Assembly: GCA_017626655.1 (NCBI GenBank)
Contig: JAGAIH010000359.1
Location: forward strand, 1 to 6,362
Direction of reading: 5' to 3'
DNA length: 6,362 bases
Origin: Clostridia bacterium
GTDB taxonomy: Bacteria; Bacillota_A; Clostridia; Oscillospirales; CAG-272
Made by a program: the position numbers and the translations under genes. Positions 1-6,213 of this stretch are shown here, piece by piece (position 1 is the stretch's first letter; every line of letters starts with the position of its first letter). The notes beneath the pieces are model-generated. The model did not search any database, was not told the DNA's origin, and saw only the letters and a list, made by a program, of their open reading frames with translations.

Positions 1-8
1 CACGAAAG

Positions 9-55
9 CCTTCCCTTGTGAGGGAAGGTGGCACGCCGCAGGCGTGACGGATGAG
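9..55 (+). repeat. Double-hairpin intergenic repeat, copy 1
   Basis: Two adjacent perfect hairpins end in a GGATGAG tail. The first is CCTTCCCT (9-16), loop TGTG, AGGGAAGG (21-28). The second is CACGCC (32-37), loop GCA, GGCGTG (41-46). The tail GGATGAG lies at 49-55. A related element with the same plan but different stem sequences lies at 6253-6294. Elements of this form are, from memory, common between genes in gut Clostridia; that resemblance is recalled, not searched. No coding function is seen. It lies upstream of the EEP-domain gene and could end an upstream transcript, but no T-run follows. Confidence 0.75.
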
Positions 56-91
56 TAGCCGCCCTTCCCAATTCCGCTCTGTTCCGTCAAA

Positions 92-111
92 CCGATAAAC
101 CTAAATTTGAA
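92..111 (+). repeat. 20-bp dispersed motif, copy 1 (leader of EEP gene)
   Basis: The sequence CCGATAAACCTAAATTTGAA matches two other sites in the window (2119-2138 and 6214-6233, both minus strand) at 18 of 20 positions each. Here it sits 25 bp upstream of the start codon of the secreted EEP protein. It contains TAAATT (102-107), which could serve as a -10 box, but no good -35 box is seen 17 bp upstream (79-84 reads CTGTTC). A promoter role is therefore only a weak inference. Confidence 0.6.
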
Positions 112-123
112 CCCCATCCCCCC

Positions 124-130
124 AAAGGAG
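124..130 (+). promoter_or_regulatory. Shine-Dalgarno site that sets the start of the EEP gene
   Basis: AAAGGAG lies 6 nt before the ATG at 137. It decides between that ATG and an in-frame TTG at 107, which has no such site and would add ten residues in front of an otherwise well-placed signal peptide. Confidence 0.8.
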
Positions 131-136
131 AACACC

Positions 137-2026
137 ATGACCATCAAAACCAAGCTCCTCCCCCTCCTTCTGTCTGCCCTCCTCCTGCTGACGTCCGCCC
201 TCCCCCTGACCGTCGCCGCCGAGGACCTCGCCCCCGCCCTCATCCTCACCGAGATCTGCTTCAACCCCACCTTCATGGAAAACGACAAGGACCTGGCCGA
301 TACCGCCGACGTCCTGGAATACGTTGAAGTGGTCAACGCCTCGGACAAGCCCGTCTCCCTGGAGGGCACCGCCCTACAGTATTCCGAGAAGGGCTTCGAC
401 GGTCCCTTCAAGCAGAACGCCATTCTGGGCATGGACGGCACCGACAAAACCCTCGCTGCCGATGAGATCGCGGTCATCGCCGTCTACAACGCCGACACCG
501 CCAAGGCAGGCCTCGCTTACGCCACAGCCGAGGAGAGAAAGGCCTACTACGATTTCTTCGTAGAGTTCTACAGCTGTGCCGACCGCCTCCCCGAGAAGAA
601 TTTCTATATCGCTCCCTACGTGGAGAGCGGGACCGATACCAAAATTGACGGCGCCTTCCGTCTCTGGAACGAGAATCCCGAAAGCGTCATGCGGATTACC
701 GATAAGGAGGGAAGCACCCTCTGCGAGGCGGCCTACGACGCCGCCAAATGGAACCGCAACTGGTTCTCGGTCAACCTCTATTATCGCGCGGGTATCGTGG
801 AGGGCCATCCGATGGCTTCCAAGGACTACAACATCGGAGGCTGTACCCCCGGCCTTATCCGCGATAACCAGATCACCGCCGAGGGCCTGGCTCCCACGGG
901 GGAGACTGTCCCCCTAAAGGTCATGGAGTACAACGTTTGCGCCGAGAACACCAAGCAGACCCTCCCCGATGGCTCACAGCCCACCATGGACGAGCGCATC
1001 AGCTTTATCTTCGACTACATCCGCTCCGAGAACCCCGATGTGGTAGGCCTGACCGAGGTCAACTACCTTTGGGTCCCCCGTCTGGAAGCCGAGATGACCC
1101 AAGAGGGCGGTAAGTACGCCGCCTACGGCCGCGCGGGGCAGGGAGCCACCTACGGCTCGGGCAAGTATTCGGGCCAGAAATGGGATCTCTTCAACCTCAT
1201 CCTCTGGAACGCCGAGAAGTATGAACTGGTGGAAAGCGGCTCCTTCTGGGGCTCCAAGATGCCCAACCGCCCCAACTCCTGCGGCTGGGGGAACGGCATC
1301 AACGGGGACATGGGCCGCGCCATGAACTGGGTCATCCTCAAGGAAAAGGCCTCGGGCGTGGAGTTCTTCTTTATGTGCGCCCACCTGGACGCCAAGGTGG
1401 AGGAGGTCCGCACCCTTTCAGCCGAGCTGATCGTCAGCAAAGCCACCGAGCTGTCGGGGGGCCGCCCCGTCATCATGGTGGGCGACTGGAACGCCAACGA
1501 GCGCAAGCCCGCCTACGAGCTCCTGGCCTATGGCCCCTACGCCGATGCCCGCTACCGCACCGCCGACCTTGCCGACATGACGGTCTTCAACACCTACAAC
1601 AAGTGGGGCGAGTACACCGACCAGTACACAACCAGACCCCCCATCGACCATTGCTTCATCTCCCCCGACACCGTCTTCGTGGACAGCGCCCTCATGGATC
1701 CCGTCTACATGGACGAAGGAAAGACCATGTACGGCTCGGATCATAACGCCACGGTCTTCAGCCTCCAACTGCTTATTCCCACTGTAGAGCCCGACACCGA
1801 ATCCCCCACCGAGGAGAGTACCGAGACTCCCACCGAACCCACCACCGAGGAGCCTGACACCACCCCCGCCACCGACGTCCCCGCCGAGGAGGGAACCACC
1901 GAGGGATCTCCCGCCGAGACCGAGGCCGAAACGAGCGGTTGCGGCTCCGCGATCCTGTCCGCGGCGATCATGCTGATTCCCTTGACCGCCCTTGCCCTCC
2001 GCAAGCGCGAGAAGGAGAACGAGTAA
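137..2026 (+). CDS. Secreted, membrane-anchored lamin-tail/EEP-family phosphodiesterase or nuclease
   Basis: This 629-residue protein starts at the ATG behind the AAAGGAG site. Residues 1-28 form a signal peptide (Lys-rich start, Leu-rich core, AxA-like end). Residues about 33-240 resemble a lamin-tail domain (ILTEICFNP, then LEYVEVVNASDKPVSLEG, closing with CTPG). Residues about 258-546 are an endonuclease/exonuclease/phosphatase domain with all expected motifs: Asn266 (EYN), Glu307 (LTE), His416 (AHLD), Asp450 and Asn452 (GDWN), Asp504-His505 (IDH) and Asp535-His536 (SDH). These bind metal and catalyse phosphodiester hydrolysis in the family, which includes DNases and phospholipases. A Thr/Glu/Pro-rich stalk (about 552-600) leads to GCGS, a hydrophobic segment (about 604-621) and a basic RKREK tail, as expected for a surface anchor. 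The substrate cannot be read from sequence; extracellular DNA is a reasonable guess because lamin-tail domains often accompany secreted nucleases. It stands alone and converges on the aro operon. Confidence 0.85.
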   Translation: MTIKTKLLPLLLSALLLLTSALPLTVAAEDLAPALILTEICFNPTFMENDKDLADTADVLEYVEVVNASDKPVSLEGTALQYSEKGFDGPFKQNAILGMDGTDKTLAADEIAVIAVYNADTAKAGLAYATAEERKAYYDFFVEFYSCADRLPEKNFYIAPYVESGTDTKIDGAFRLWNENPESVMRITDKEGSTLCEAAYDAAKWNRNWFSVNLYYRAGIVEGHPMASKDYNIGGCTPGLIRDNQITAEGLAPTGETVPLKVMEYNVCAENTKQTLPDGSQPTMDERISFIFDYIRSENPDVVGLTEVNYLWVPRLEAEMTQEGGKYAAYGRAGQGATYGSGKYSGQKWDLFNLILWNAEKYELVESGSFWGSKMPNRPNSCGWGNGINGDMGRAMNWVILKEKASGVEFFFMCAHLDAKVEEVRTLSAELIVSKATELSGGRPVIMVGDWNANERKPAYELLAYGPYADARYRTADLADMTVFNTYNKWGEYTDQYTTRPPIDHCFISPDTVFVDSALMDPVYMDEGKTMYGSDHNATVFSLQLLIPTVEPDTESPTEESTETPTEPTTEEPDTTPATDVPAEEGTTEGSPAETEAETSGCGSAILSAAIMLIPLTALALRKREKENE

Positions 2027-2047
2027 GACTCACGGACATAACAAAGT

Positions 2048-2087
2048 AAAAAGGAGAAGTAAGCCCTGCGGCCTGCTTCTCCTTTTT
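2048..2087. terminator. Strong, likely bidirectional, intrinsic terminator
   Basis: A perfect 12-bp stem AAAAAGGAGAAG (2048-2059) / CTTCTCCTTTTT (2076-2087) continues inward through a T-G and an A-T pair, one mismatch, and GCC/GGC around a CTGC loop. The stem lies 21 bp after the EEP stop codon. It has a T-run on the plus strand and, because the left arm starts AAAAA, also on the minus strand, so it could stop transcripts from both converging units. Confidence 0.85.
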
Positions 2088-2101
2088 CTATGGAATTAGT
2101 T
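2088..2101 (+). repeat. Left flanking direct repeat of the 243-bp element
   Basis: CTATGGAATTAGTT matches CTATGGAATCAGTT at 2345-2358 in 13 of 14 positions. The two copies abut the two ends of the inverted-repeat-bounded element. They look like a target-site duplication, although 14 bp would be long for one. Confidence 0.6.
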
Positions 2102-2118
2102 TAGCGATTGCAATATGC

Positions 2119-2138
2119 TTCAACTTTGGGTTTATCGG
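2119..2138 (-). repeat. 20-bp dispersed motif, copy 2 (inside the 243-bp element)
   Basis: On the minus strand this reads CCGATAAACCCAAAGTTGAA, 18 of 20 identical to each of the copies at 92-111 and 6214-6233. It directly follows the left terminal repeat. No gene starts downstream of it in its own direction, which argues against the motif being simply a promoter. The opposite half of the element holds a weaker version (plus strand, CCGCTAAACCTCAA at about 2307-2320). Confidence 0.65.
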
Positions 2139-2155
2139 CCAGGGCTCTGCCCTGG
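2139..2155. repeat. Small GC-rich hairpin within the element
   Basis: CCAGGGC (2139-2145), loop TCT, GCCCTGG (2149-2155) is a perfect 7-bp stem. It belongs to the left half of the 243-bp element. The corresponding part of the right half is GC-rich (about 2281-2310) but does not keep this exact hairpin. Confidence 0.6.
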
Positions 2156-2160
2156 ACCCG

Positions 2161-2190
2161 CTTAAGGGACTTTTGAAAAAGTCCCTTAAG
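2161..2190. repeat. Long palindrome of the left repeat unit
   Basis: CTTAAGGGACTTTT (2161-2174) and AAAAGTCCCTTAAG (2177-2190) form a perfect 14-bp inverted repeat with only two bases between. The matching palindrome in the other unit (2253-2280) has different stem bases that still pair perfectly. Confidence 0.8.
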
Positions 2191-2252
2191 AATCCCCAAA
2201 ACTATTAAATAATAATCTTATTTATCAATGCTTTTTAAAGTTTTGGGAGTTC

Positions 2253-2280
2253 TTAGAACCTTTTTTCAAAAAGGTTCTAA
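2253..2280. repeat. Long palindrome of the right repeat unit
   Basis: TTAGAACCTTTTT (2253-2265) and AAAAAGGTTCTAA (2268-2280) form a perfect 13-bp inverted repeat around TC. It is the counterpart of 2161-2190 in the inverted second unit. It is also the first hairpin an aroQ transcript would meet after the stop codon if it ran through, but no U-run follows it directly, so it is not a classical terminator. Confidence 0.8.
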
Positions 2281-2344
2281 GCCGCCGGAGGCCGTTCCCC
2301 CGCTCCCCGCTAAACCTCAATTTTTCGCAATATTGCAATCGCTA

Positions 2345-2358
2345 CTATGGAATCAGTT
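2345..2358 (+). repeat. Right flanking direct repeat, overlapping the aroQ stop
   Basis: CTATGGAATCAGTT is the partner of 2088-2101 (13 of 14). The aroQ stop codon (TGA, seen as TCA at 2353-2355) lies within it. In the left copy the corresponding triplet reads TTA, which would also be a stop (TAA). Confidence 0.6.
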
Positions 2359-2796
2359 CCCGCTATCCGTAATATACCCCTTCAGCCACCGGATCGCCTC
2401 CCCGTACCCCTCAAAGCCCATGCCCTGGATGGTGCGGGCGGCGTAGTAGCTCACGAAGGAGATCTGACGGAAGGACTCCCGCTCGCTGACCTTGGAGATA
2501 TGCACCTCCACCGTGGGGATGGCCACCGCCTTGAGGGCGTCCAGGATGGCCACGCTGGTGTGGGTGTAGGCGGCAGGGTTGATGACGATGCCGTCCGCCT
2601 TACCGTAGGCCTCCTGGATCTTGTCCACGATGGCCCCCTCGTGATTGGACTGGAACAGCTCGCACTCGATCCCCTCGGCGGCGCACCACTCCTCGCAGAG
2701 GGCGCAGAGGGTGGCGTAGTTGCGGTCGCCGTAAATGCCGGGTTCACGAAGACCCAGCATATTCAGATTGGGGCCGTTGATGATGAGAAATCTCAT
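2353..2796 (-). CDS. aroQ: Type II 3-dehydroquinate dehydratase
   Basis: AroQ converts 3-dehydroquinate to 3-dehydroshikimate in the shikimate pathway, in the cytosol. The 147-residue length is typical of the small type II enzyme, a dodecamer unrelated to class I AroD. The family motifs are all visible: INGPNLNMLGLREP (residues 6-19) followed by the catalytic Tyr22 in IYG; INPAAYTHTS (72-81) with substrate-binding Asn73 and His79; VEVHIS (96-101) with catalytic His99; then Arg110 and a closing GMGFEGY. It is the last gene of the aro operon. Its start is fixed by an AAGGAGG site 5 nt upstream that overlaps the aroEK stop codon, with 10 nt between the two genes. Its stop codon lies inside a direct repeat bordering the 243-bp element. 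Confidence 0.96.
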   Translation of the reverse strand: MRFLIINGPNLNMLGLREPGIYGDRNYATLCALCEEWCAAEGIECELFQSNHEGAIVDKIQEAYGKADGIVINPAAYTHTSVAILDALKAVAIPTVEVHISKVSERESFRQISFVSYYAARTIQGMGFEGYGEAIRWLKGYITDSGN

Positions 2797-2801
2797 GGTA
2801 T

Positions 2802-2808
2802 CCTCCTT
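2802..2808 (-). promoter_or_regulatory. aroQ Shine-Dalgarno overlapping the aroEK stop codon
   Basis: The minus strand reads TAAGGAGGATACCATG: the last two bases of the aroEK stop (TAA) are the first two of AAGGAGG. Ribosomes ending aroEK therefore finish on the aroQ initiation site, which suggests coupled translation. Confidence 0.8.
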
Positions 2809-4090
2809 ACGCCCTGTAGCCCAGGGCTTTCAGAATGGTCTCGACAGTATCCTCCACCCCTCCGTTGTTGTCTGCCTCCAGGTCAGCGAAGGCCTTGTAC
2901 ATCGGCAACCGCTTGGCATACATTTCTTCCAGGGGATGAGCCTGGGAGAGGGGACGGCCCTTGACGGGAAGCTTGTCCAGCTCGCGGTGGATGAATACGA
3001 TCTTTGCGTTCTGGGACAGGGGGGCGTAGTTGCGCTCGCGGGTCACCACACCGCCGCCCGTGGCGATGACGGCCCCGCTCATCATGCCCGCGCGCTTCAC
3101 CGCCTCAGTCTCCAGGGCACGAAAGACCTCCTCGCCGTCGGTGGCGAAGATCTCGGAGATGGGCCGCCCCGCGTCCTCCACAATGAGGGCGTCGGTGTCC
3201 ACCAAGGGCCGCCCCATAGCCTCGGCCAGGGCCTTACCTACCGTGGATTTCCCGCTCCCGGGCATGCCCACCAGCACGATATTCCCCGTCTCGCGGGCGA
3301 TATCCGCTACGATGGGGTCAATGAGATCATCCTCCAGCTCCTCGCCGAGGAACAGCTCGCAGGCCCGCTTGGCCTGGGCTACCAGCATGAGGAGGCCGTT
3401 GTAGGCGGGGATCCCCAGCCTGTCTGCCTCCTGCAAAAGCGCGGTGCGGGCGGGGTTGTAGACCATGTCGAAGACCGCCGTTACCGCTGGCAGGCGGGAA
3501 AGCTCCACCAGCTTTTGCCCGATGAATTTGGGATACATCCCGATGGGGGTGCAGTTCACCACAACGAAGGCGTCGGCGTGGCGGTCGTAGACCGTATCGT
3601 ACCCCTCGGGGGAGATACCGCCCACGGGGATGTCGTCGATAGCCAGGACCACCACCTCGGCGCCGCGGTCCCGCAACACCGCCACCGCCGTAGCCGCCGC
3701 ACCGCCGTTGCCCAGGATCAAGGCCTTCTTGCCCGACACCTCCACCCCGCAGGCGCGGAGGGTGCGGTCAAAGCCGAAATAGTCGGTGTTGTCCCCCTTC
3801 AAGCGGCCGTCGGGGAGGCGGGTCACGGTATTCACCGCCCCGATGCGCAGAGCCTCGGGGGAGATCTCGTCCAGGAAGGGCATGACTACCTTCTTATAAG
3901 GAATGGTGACGTTCAAAGCATCCCATTCGCCTCCCTTGATAAAGCCCTCCACGGCCTCGGGGGCCCGCTCGAAAAGCTCGTAGGTGTAACGGTCACCCAC
4001 CAAAGCACGGTGGATCTGGGGGGAGAAGCTGTGGGAGAGCTTTTCTCCCAGAAGGCCGGTGCGGAGGGGGTGGTTTGCTTGATGATTCAT
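2807..4090 (-). CDS. aroEK: Bifunctional shikimate dehydrogenase - shikimate kinase (AroE-AroK fusion)
   Basis: One 427-residue chain carries two consecutive pathway steps. Residues about 10-262 are shikimate dehydrogenase (NADPH-dependent 3-dehydroshikimate reduction): SHSFSP (19-24), NVTIPYK (60-66) with catalytic Lys66, GAVNT with Asn87, GDNTD (99-103) with catalytic Asp103, the nucleotide loop GNGGAA (127-132), NCTPIGM (179-185) and a C-terminal NGLLMLVAQA. Residues about 270-427 are shikimate kinase: Walker A GMPGSGKST (275-283), DTD (298-300), FRALE (323-327), GGG (345-347), lid Arg379 and RLPMY with Arg394. The linker is short (about 8 residues) and the total is near the sum of the two separate enzymes. 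The reading frame is open farther upstream to 4282, but that part overlaps the preceding gene and looks unlike AroE. The ATG at 4090 follows an AGAGG site by 8 nt and is preferred. No frameshift or second internal Shine-Dalgarno was noticed at the junction. Confidence 0.93.
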   Translation of the reverse strand: MNHQANHPLRTGLLGEKLSHSFSPQIHRALVGDRYTYELFERAPEAVEGFIKGGEWDALNVTIPYKKVVMPFLDEISPEALRIGAVNTVTRLPDGRLKGDNTDYFGFDRTLRACGVEVSGKKALILGNGGAAATAVAVLRDRGAEVVVLAIDDIPVGGISPEGYDTVYDRHADAFVVVNCTPIGMYPKFIGQKLVELSRLPAVTAVFDMVYNPARTALLQEADRLGIPAYNGLLMLVAQAKRACELFLGEELEDDLIDPIVADIARETGNIVLVGMPGSGKSTVGKALAEAMGRPLVDTDALIVEDAGRPISEIFATDGEEVFRALETEAVKRAGMMSGAVIATGGGVVTRERNYAPLSQNAKIVFIHRELDKLPVKGRPLSQAHPLEEMYAKRLPMYKAFADLEADNNGGVEDTVETILKALGYRA

Positions 4091-4127
4091 AATGGTATCC
4101 TCTGTTTTGCGAAAATGAGATGTAAGG

Positions 4128-5075
4128 TCAGCGGATCGTGCGGTGAACGACCGACAGCTTGTCAAGTTCCTCTTCCGTGAGCAGATCGGGACGGGCCAGC
4201 ATATCGTGGAGTACACAGTAGTAAGCAAAGCCCTCGGCGGAGGCCATCTCATGGATGAAAATGGGATCGCCGCATTGGGCATAGTCCAGATCGCTGTCCC
4301 GCTTGCCCACGAAGCGCTGACGGTTGAAGCGGATCCTGGACACGGTCATGCGGAAGGAAACCAGCCCCTGCTCGTTGGCGGCGTTGGCCAGGGAGATGAG
4401 AAGGGAGCCGTCCACCCCATGGAGCGCCACCTTGCGGGCGCGGGGCGGCTCGGTGGCGATGAGGTAGGCTGTGTCGACAAGATCGCGGATAGTGGCCTTG
4501 ACCTGCTCCTCGGTACAGGTCACAGCGGCGGAATAGGAAAGAGCGGCGGCATCGGGGTCGGTCTCTTCCTCCCCGTCGTCTTCCATGCCGTACCATCCGT
4601 CGTTGGGGTGATGGACCGTGACCTTGCAGTATCCCTCGTCCATATCCCCGATCTCAAAGGTAGGGCGGGAGATATGCCCCCCGCGGATCAGTCGGGTGAC
4701 GCAATCGTCAAAGCTCTCGCGATCGGCGGTAAGATCGTCGGCAGGGATGGTCGGGCACTCCAGGTCGCAGAAGCGAAGCTCATTTTTTCGGTGAGCCTTA
4801 TCCTGTCCCAACAGCTTTTGCATGGGAGATATGGCCACCGCCTTCCTGCCCTCGGCCGTGACGGTAATGGGGGTGACCGCCGAGATCACGTTGCCCTCAG
4901 GCTCTACCGTGATGTAGCTGCCTGCCGCCAAGCCACGGATGGCGCGTAATAGACAGGGCATGGGAACAGCCTGTCCCATAAATGTACACATGCTCTCATA
5001 AGCCTCTCCCACCGTCTGCGCTTTCAGATCGTGAGCGGAGGAAAGGAAATAGAAATCCGAAACAGTATATTTCAT
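4128..5075 (-). CDS. Uncharacterised protein co-transcribed with shikimate genes
   Basis: I do not recognise this 315-residue protein. It has no signal peptide or membrane segment and is probably cytosolic. Residues about 20-82 could form a winged-helix-like fold: two predicted helices ending in RAIRGLAAGSYITV, a turn with Gly/Asn, and a strand ITVTAEGRKAV. That reading rests on pattern only. Residues about 148-175 are acidic and Gly-rich (DDGEEETDPD). The C-terminal half (about 185-300) is mixed alpha/beta with VALHGVDGSLLISLANAANEQG and a basic RIRFNRQRFVGKRD patch. Its ATG overlaps the aroC stop as ATGA, and a GGAGGT site (5082-5087) lies 6 nt upstream. It ends 37 nt before aroEK. Being locked between aroC and aroEK suggests a role linked to aromatic synthesis or its control, or a passenger gene; the sequence does not decide. 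Confidence 0.85.
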   Translation of the reverse strand: MKYTVSDFYFLSSAHDLKAQTVGEAYESMCTFMGQAVPMPCLLRAIRGLAAGSYITVEPEGNVISAVTPITVTAEGRKAVAISPMQKLLGQDKAHRKNELRFCDLECPTIPADDLTADRESFDDCVTRLIRGGHISRPTFEIGDMDEGYCKVTVHHPNDGWYGMEDDGEEETDPDAAALSYSAAVTCTEEQVKATIRDLVDTAYLIATEPPRARKVALHGVDGSLLISLANAANEQGLVSFRMTVSRIRFNRQRFVGKRDSDLDYAQCGDPIFIHEMASAEGFAYYCVLHDMLARPDLLTEEELDKLSVVHRTIR

Positions 5076-6190
5076 TGTGATACCTCCGTTCGATCCAGCA
5101 TCATATCCACGATCGCCACCGCCGCCGCGGCCTCCACCACAGGCACTGCCCGAGGAACGATACAGGGATCGTGGCGTCCCTTCACCACCATAGTGGTATT
5201 CTCGCGGCGGGCGAGGGACACCGACTCCTGCTCGCTCCCGATGGAGGGGGTAGGCTTAAAGGCGCAGGAGAAGATCACGGGCATACCCGTGGACATACCG
5301 CCCAGGATACCGCCGCAATGGTTGGTCTTGGTGACGATCCCGTCGTTCTCCATGCGGTAAGCGTCGTTGTGGGTGGAGCCGTACCCCAGCACGAAATCAA
5401 AGCCGTCCCCGAAGGCCACCGCCTTCACGGCAGGGATGGAGAACAGAATGGCGGAGATCCGCCCCTCCATGCCGTCGAAGGGATGGTCGCCCATACCAAC
5501 GGGCAGACCGATGACGGCGCACTCCACCGAGCCGCCCACCGAATCCGCCGTCATGCGGGCGCACTCGATCTCCCCCTTCATGGCCTCTCCCACCTCGGGG
5601 TCGATGACCGCGAAGCTCGTCTTGGCGGGGCTGTGAAGCGCCTCGGGGGTCATATGCAGACGGTCAAAAGCGGCGTCCTTCAGCGCACCGATCTGTTGAA
5701 TGTGAGCACCCACCTCGATACCCTTCTCACGGAGCAGAGCCAGGCAAAAGGCCCCCGCGATGCACAGAGGAGCAGTCAACCGCCCCGAATACTTGCCGCC
5801 GCCCCGCAGATCCACCGTATCCCCGAACTTCACCCGCGCGGGGTAGTCGGCGTGGGAGGGGCGGGGGGTGTCCAACAGGGATGAGTAATCCCCGGACCGC
5901 TGGTTGGTGTTGATAATCACCGCCCACATGGGGGTGCCGTCGCTGATATAGACCTTGCCGCCCTCGGTCTCCTCCACCGTCACGCCCGAGGTGAACACGG
6001 GAATATCGGGCTCCTTGCGGGTCGTGGCCCAAGGCCCCTGACCGGGGGCGCGGCGGGCCATAAAGGCCAGAAGCTCGGCCTCGGGGAGCCGCACACCCGC
6101 GGGAAAGCCCGAGAGGGTCATGCCGATCTCCGCGTCGTGGGAGCCGCCGAAGATGGAAAGACGTATGTTGTTGCCGTAGGTGTTTGCCAT
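5072..6190 (-). CDS. aroC: Chorismate synthase
   Basis: AroC converts 5-enolpyruvylshikimate 3-phosphate to chorismate, using reduced FMN, at the end of the shikimate pathway. The 372-residue length is normal. Motifs in order: IFGGSHDAEIG (13-23) with His18; RRAPGQ and TTRKEPD (46-62); RPSHADY (110-116) with His113; RGGGKYSGRLTA (129-140); FSIPAVKAVAFGDGF (250-264); GRHDPCIVPRAVP (338-350) with Asp341. The two histidines and the aspartate expected in the active site are present. Two places differ from the textbook family: GGSHD where GESHG is usual, and SGRLTA where SARETA is usual; I recall the second as a clostridial variant. There are also a few extra residues after SGV (68-70). The ATG is preceded by AAGGAG (6197-6202) with 6 nt spacing. 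It is the first gene of the operon in this window. Confidence 0.95.
   Translation of the reverse strand: MANTYGNNIRLSIFGGSHDAEIGMTLSGFPAGVRLPEAELLAFMARRAPGQGPWATTRKEPDIPVFTSGVTVEETEGGKVYISDGTPMWAVIINTNQRSGDYSSLLDTPRPSHADYPARVKFGDTVDLRGGGKYSGRLTAPLCIAGAFCLALLREKGIEVGAHIQQIGALKDAAFDRLHMTPEALHSPAKTSFAVIDPEVGEAMKGEIECARMTADSVGGSVECAVIGLPVGMGDHPFDGMEGRISAILFSIPAVKAVAFGDGFDFVLGYGSTHNDAYRMENDGIVTKTNHCGGILGGMSTGMPVIFSCAFKPTPSIGSEQESVSLARRENTTMVVKGRHDPCIVPRAVPVVEAAAAVAIVDMMLDRTEVSQ
5082..5087 (-). promoter_or_regulatory. Shine-Dalgarno of the uncharacterised gene, within aroC
   Basis: GGAGGT on the minus strand lies 6 nt before the ATG and inside the last codons of aroC. Together with the ATGA overlap it supports this start and translational coupling to aroC. 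Confidence 0.8.
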
Positions 6191-6196
6191 TGTGAA

Positions 6197-6202
6197 CTCC
6201 TT
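6197..6202 (-). promoter_or_regulatory. aroC Shine-Dalgarno
   Basis: AAGGAG on the minus strand lies 6 nt before the aroC ATG and fixes the start at 6190. Confidence 0.8.
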
Positions 6203-6213
6203 GAACTTTGGGT

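Larger units (their letters stand above)
2102..2344. mobile_element. 243-bp MITE-like palindromic element with 15-bp terminal inverted repeats
   Basis: The ends TAGCGATTGCAATAT (2102-2116) and its exact reverse complement (2330-2344) bound a stretch with no credible gene. Read inward from each end, both halves have the same order: terminal repeat, a GGTTTAKCGG motif, a GC-rich segment, a long palindrome starting CTTA, then AAGAA(T/C)TCCC and AAAACT. The halves meet at an AT-rich centre (about 2204-2238), so the element is two diverged copies of one unit arranged tail to tail. It encodes no transposase and would depend on one supplied in trans. It could also act as RNA structure between converging genes. 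The inverted-repeat geometry is seen directly; mobility is inference. Confidence 0.65.

Noticed and set aside
1788..1940. A tandem DNA repeat in the Thr/Glu/Pro stalk of the EEP gene
   Set aside because: The residues are biased but there is no fixed repeat period at DNA level; it is an ordinary low-complexity stalk.
2228..2446. A small plus-strand frame across the 243-bp element
   Set aside because: It runs through the palindrome and into the antisense of aroQ, and has no ribosome binding site.
2735..4180. A 481-codon open frame on the plus strand opposite aroEK
   Set aside because: It is antisense to a gene with complete AroE and AroK motifs, starts inside aroQ, shows no domain, and is explained by the high GC content and codon bias of the true gene.
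4091..4282. An N-terminal extension of the AroE-AroK protein
   Set aside because: The extra 64 residues overlap the end of the preceding gene, do not resemble AroE, and the ATG at 4090 has its own Shine-Dalgarno.
4143..4949. A 268-codon open frame opposite the uncharacterised gene
   Set aside because: Because the minus-strand gene is itself unknown this needed thought, but the minus-strand frame has a GGAGGT site, the ATGA overlap with aroC and operon spacing, while the plus-strand frame is low-complexity Gly/Val/His.
5171..5884. A 237-codon open frame on the plus strand opposite aroC
   Set aside because: The translation is a His/Gly/Val-rich shadow with no motif, fully inside aroC, and without a convincing ribosome binding site.
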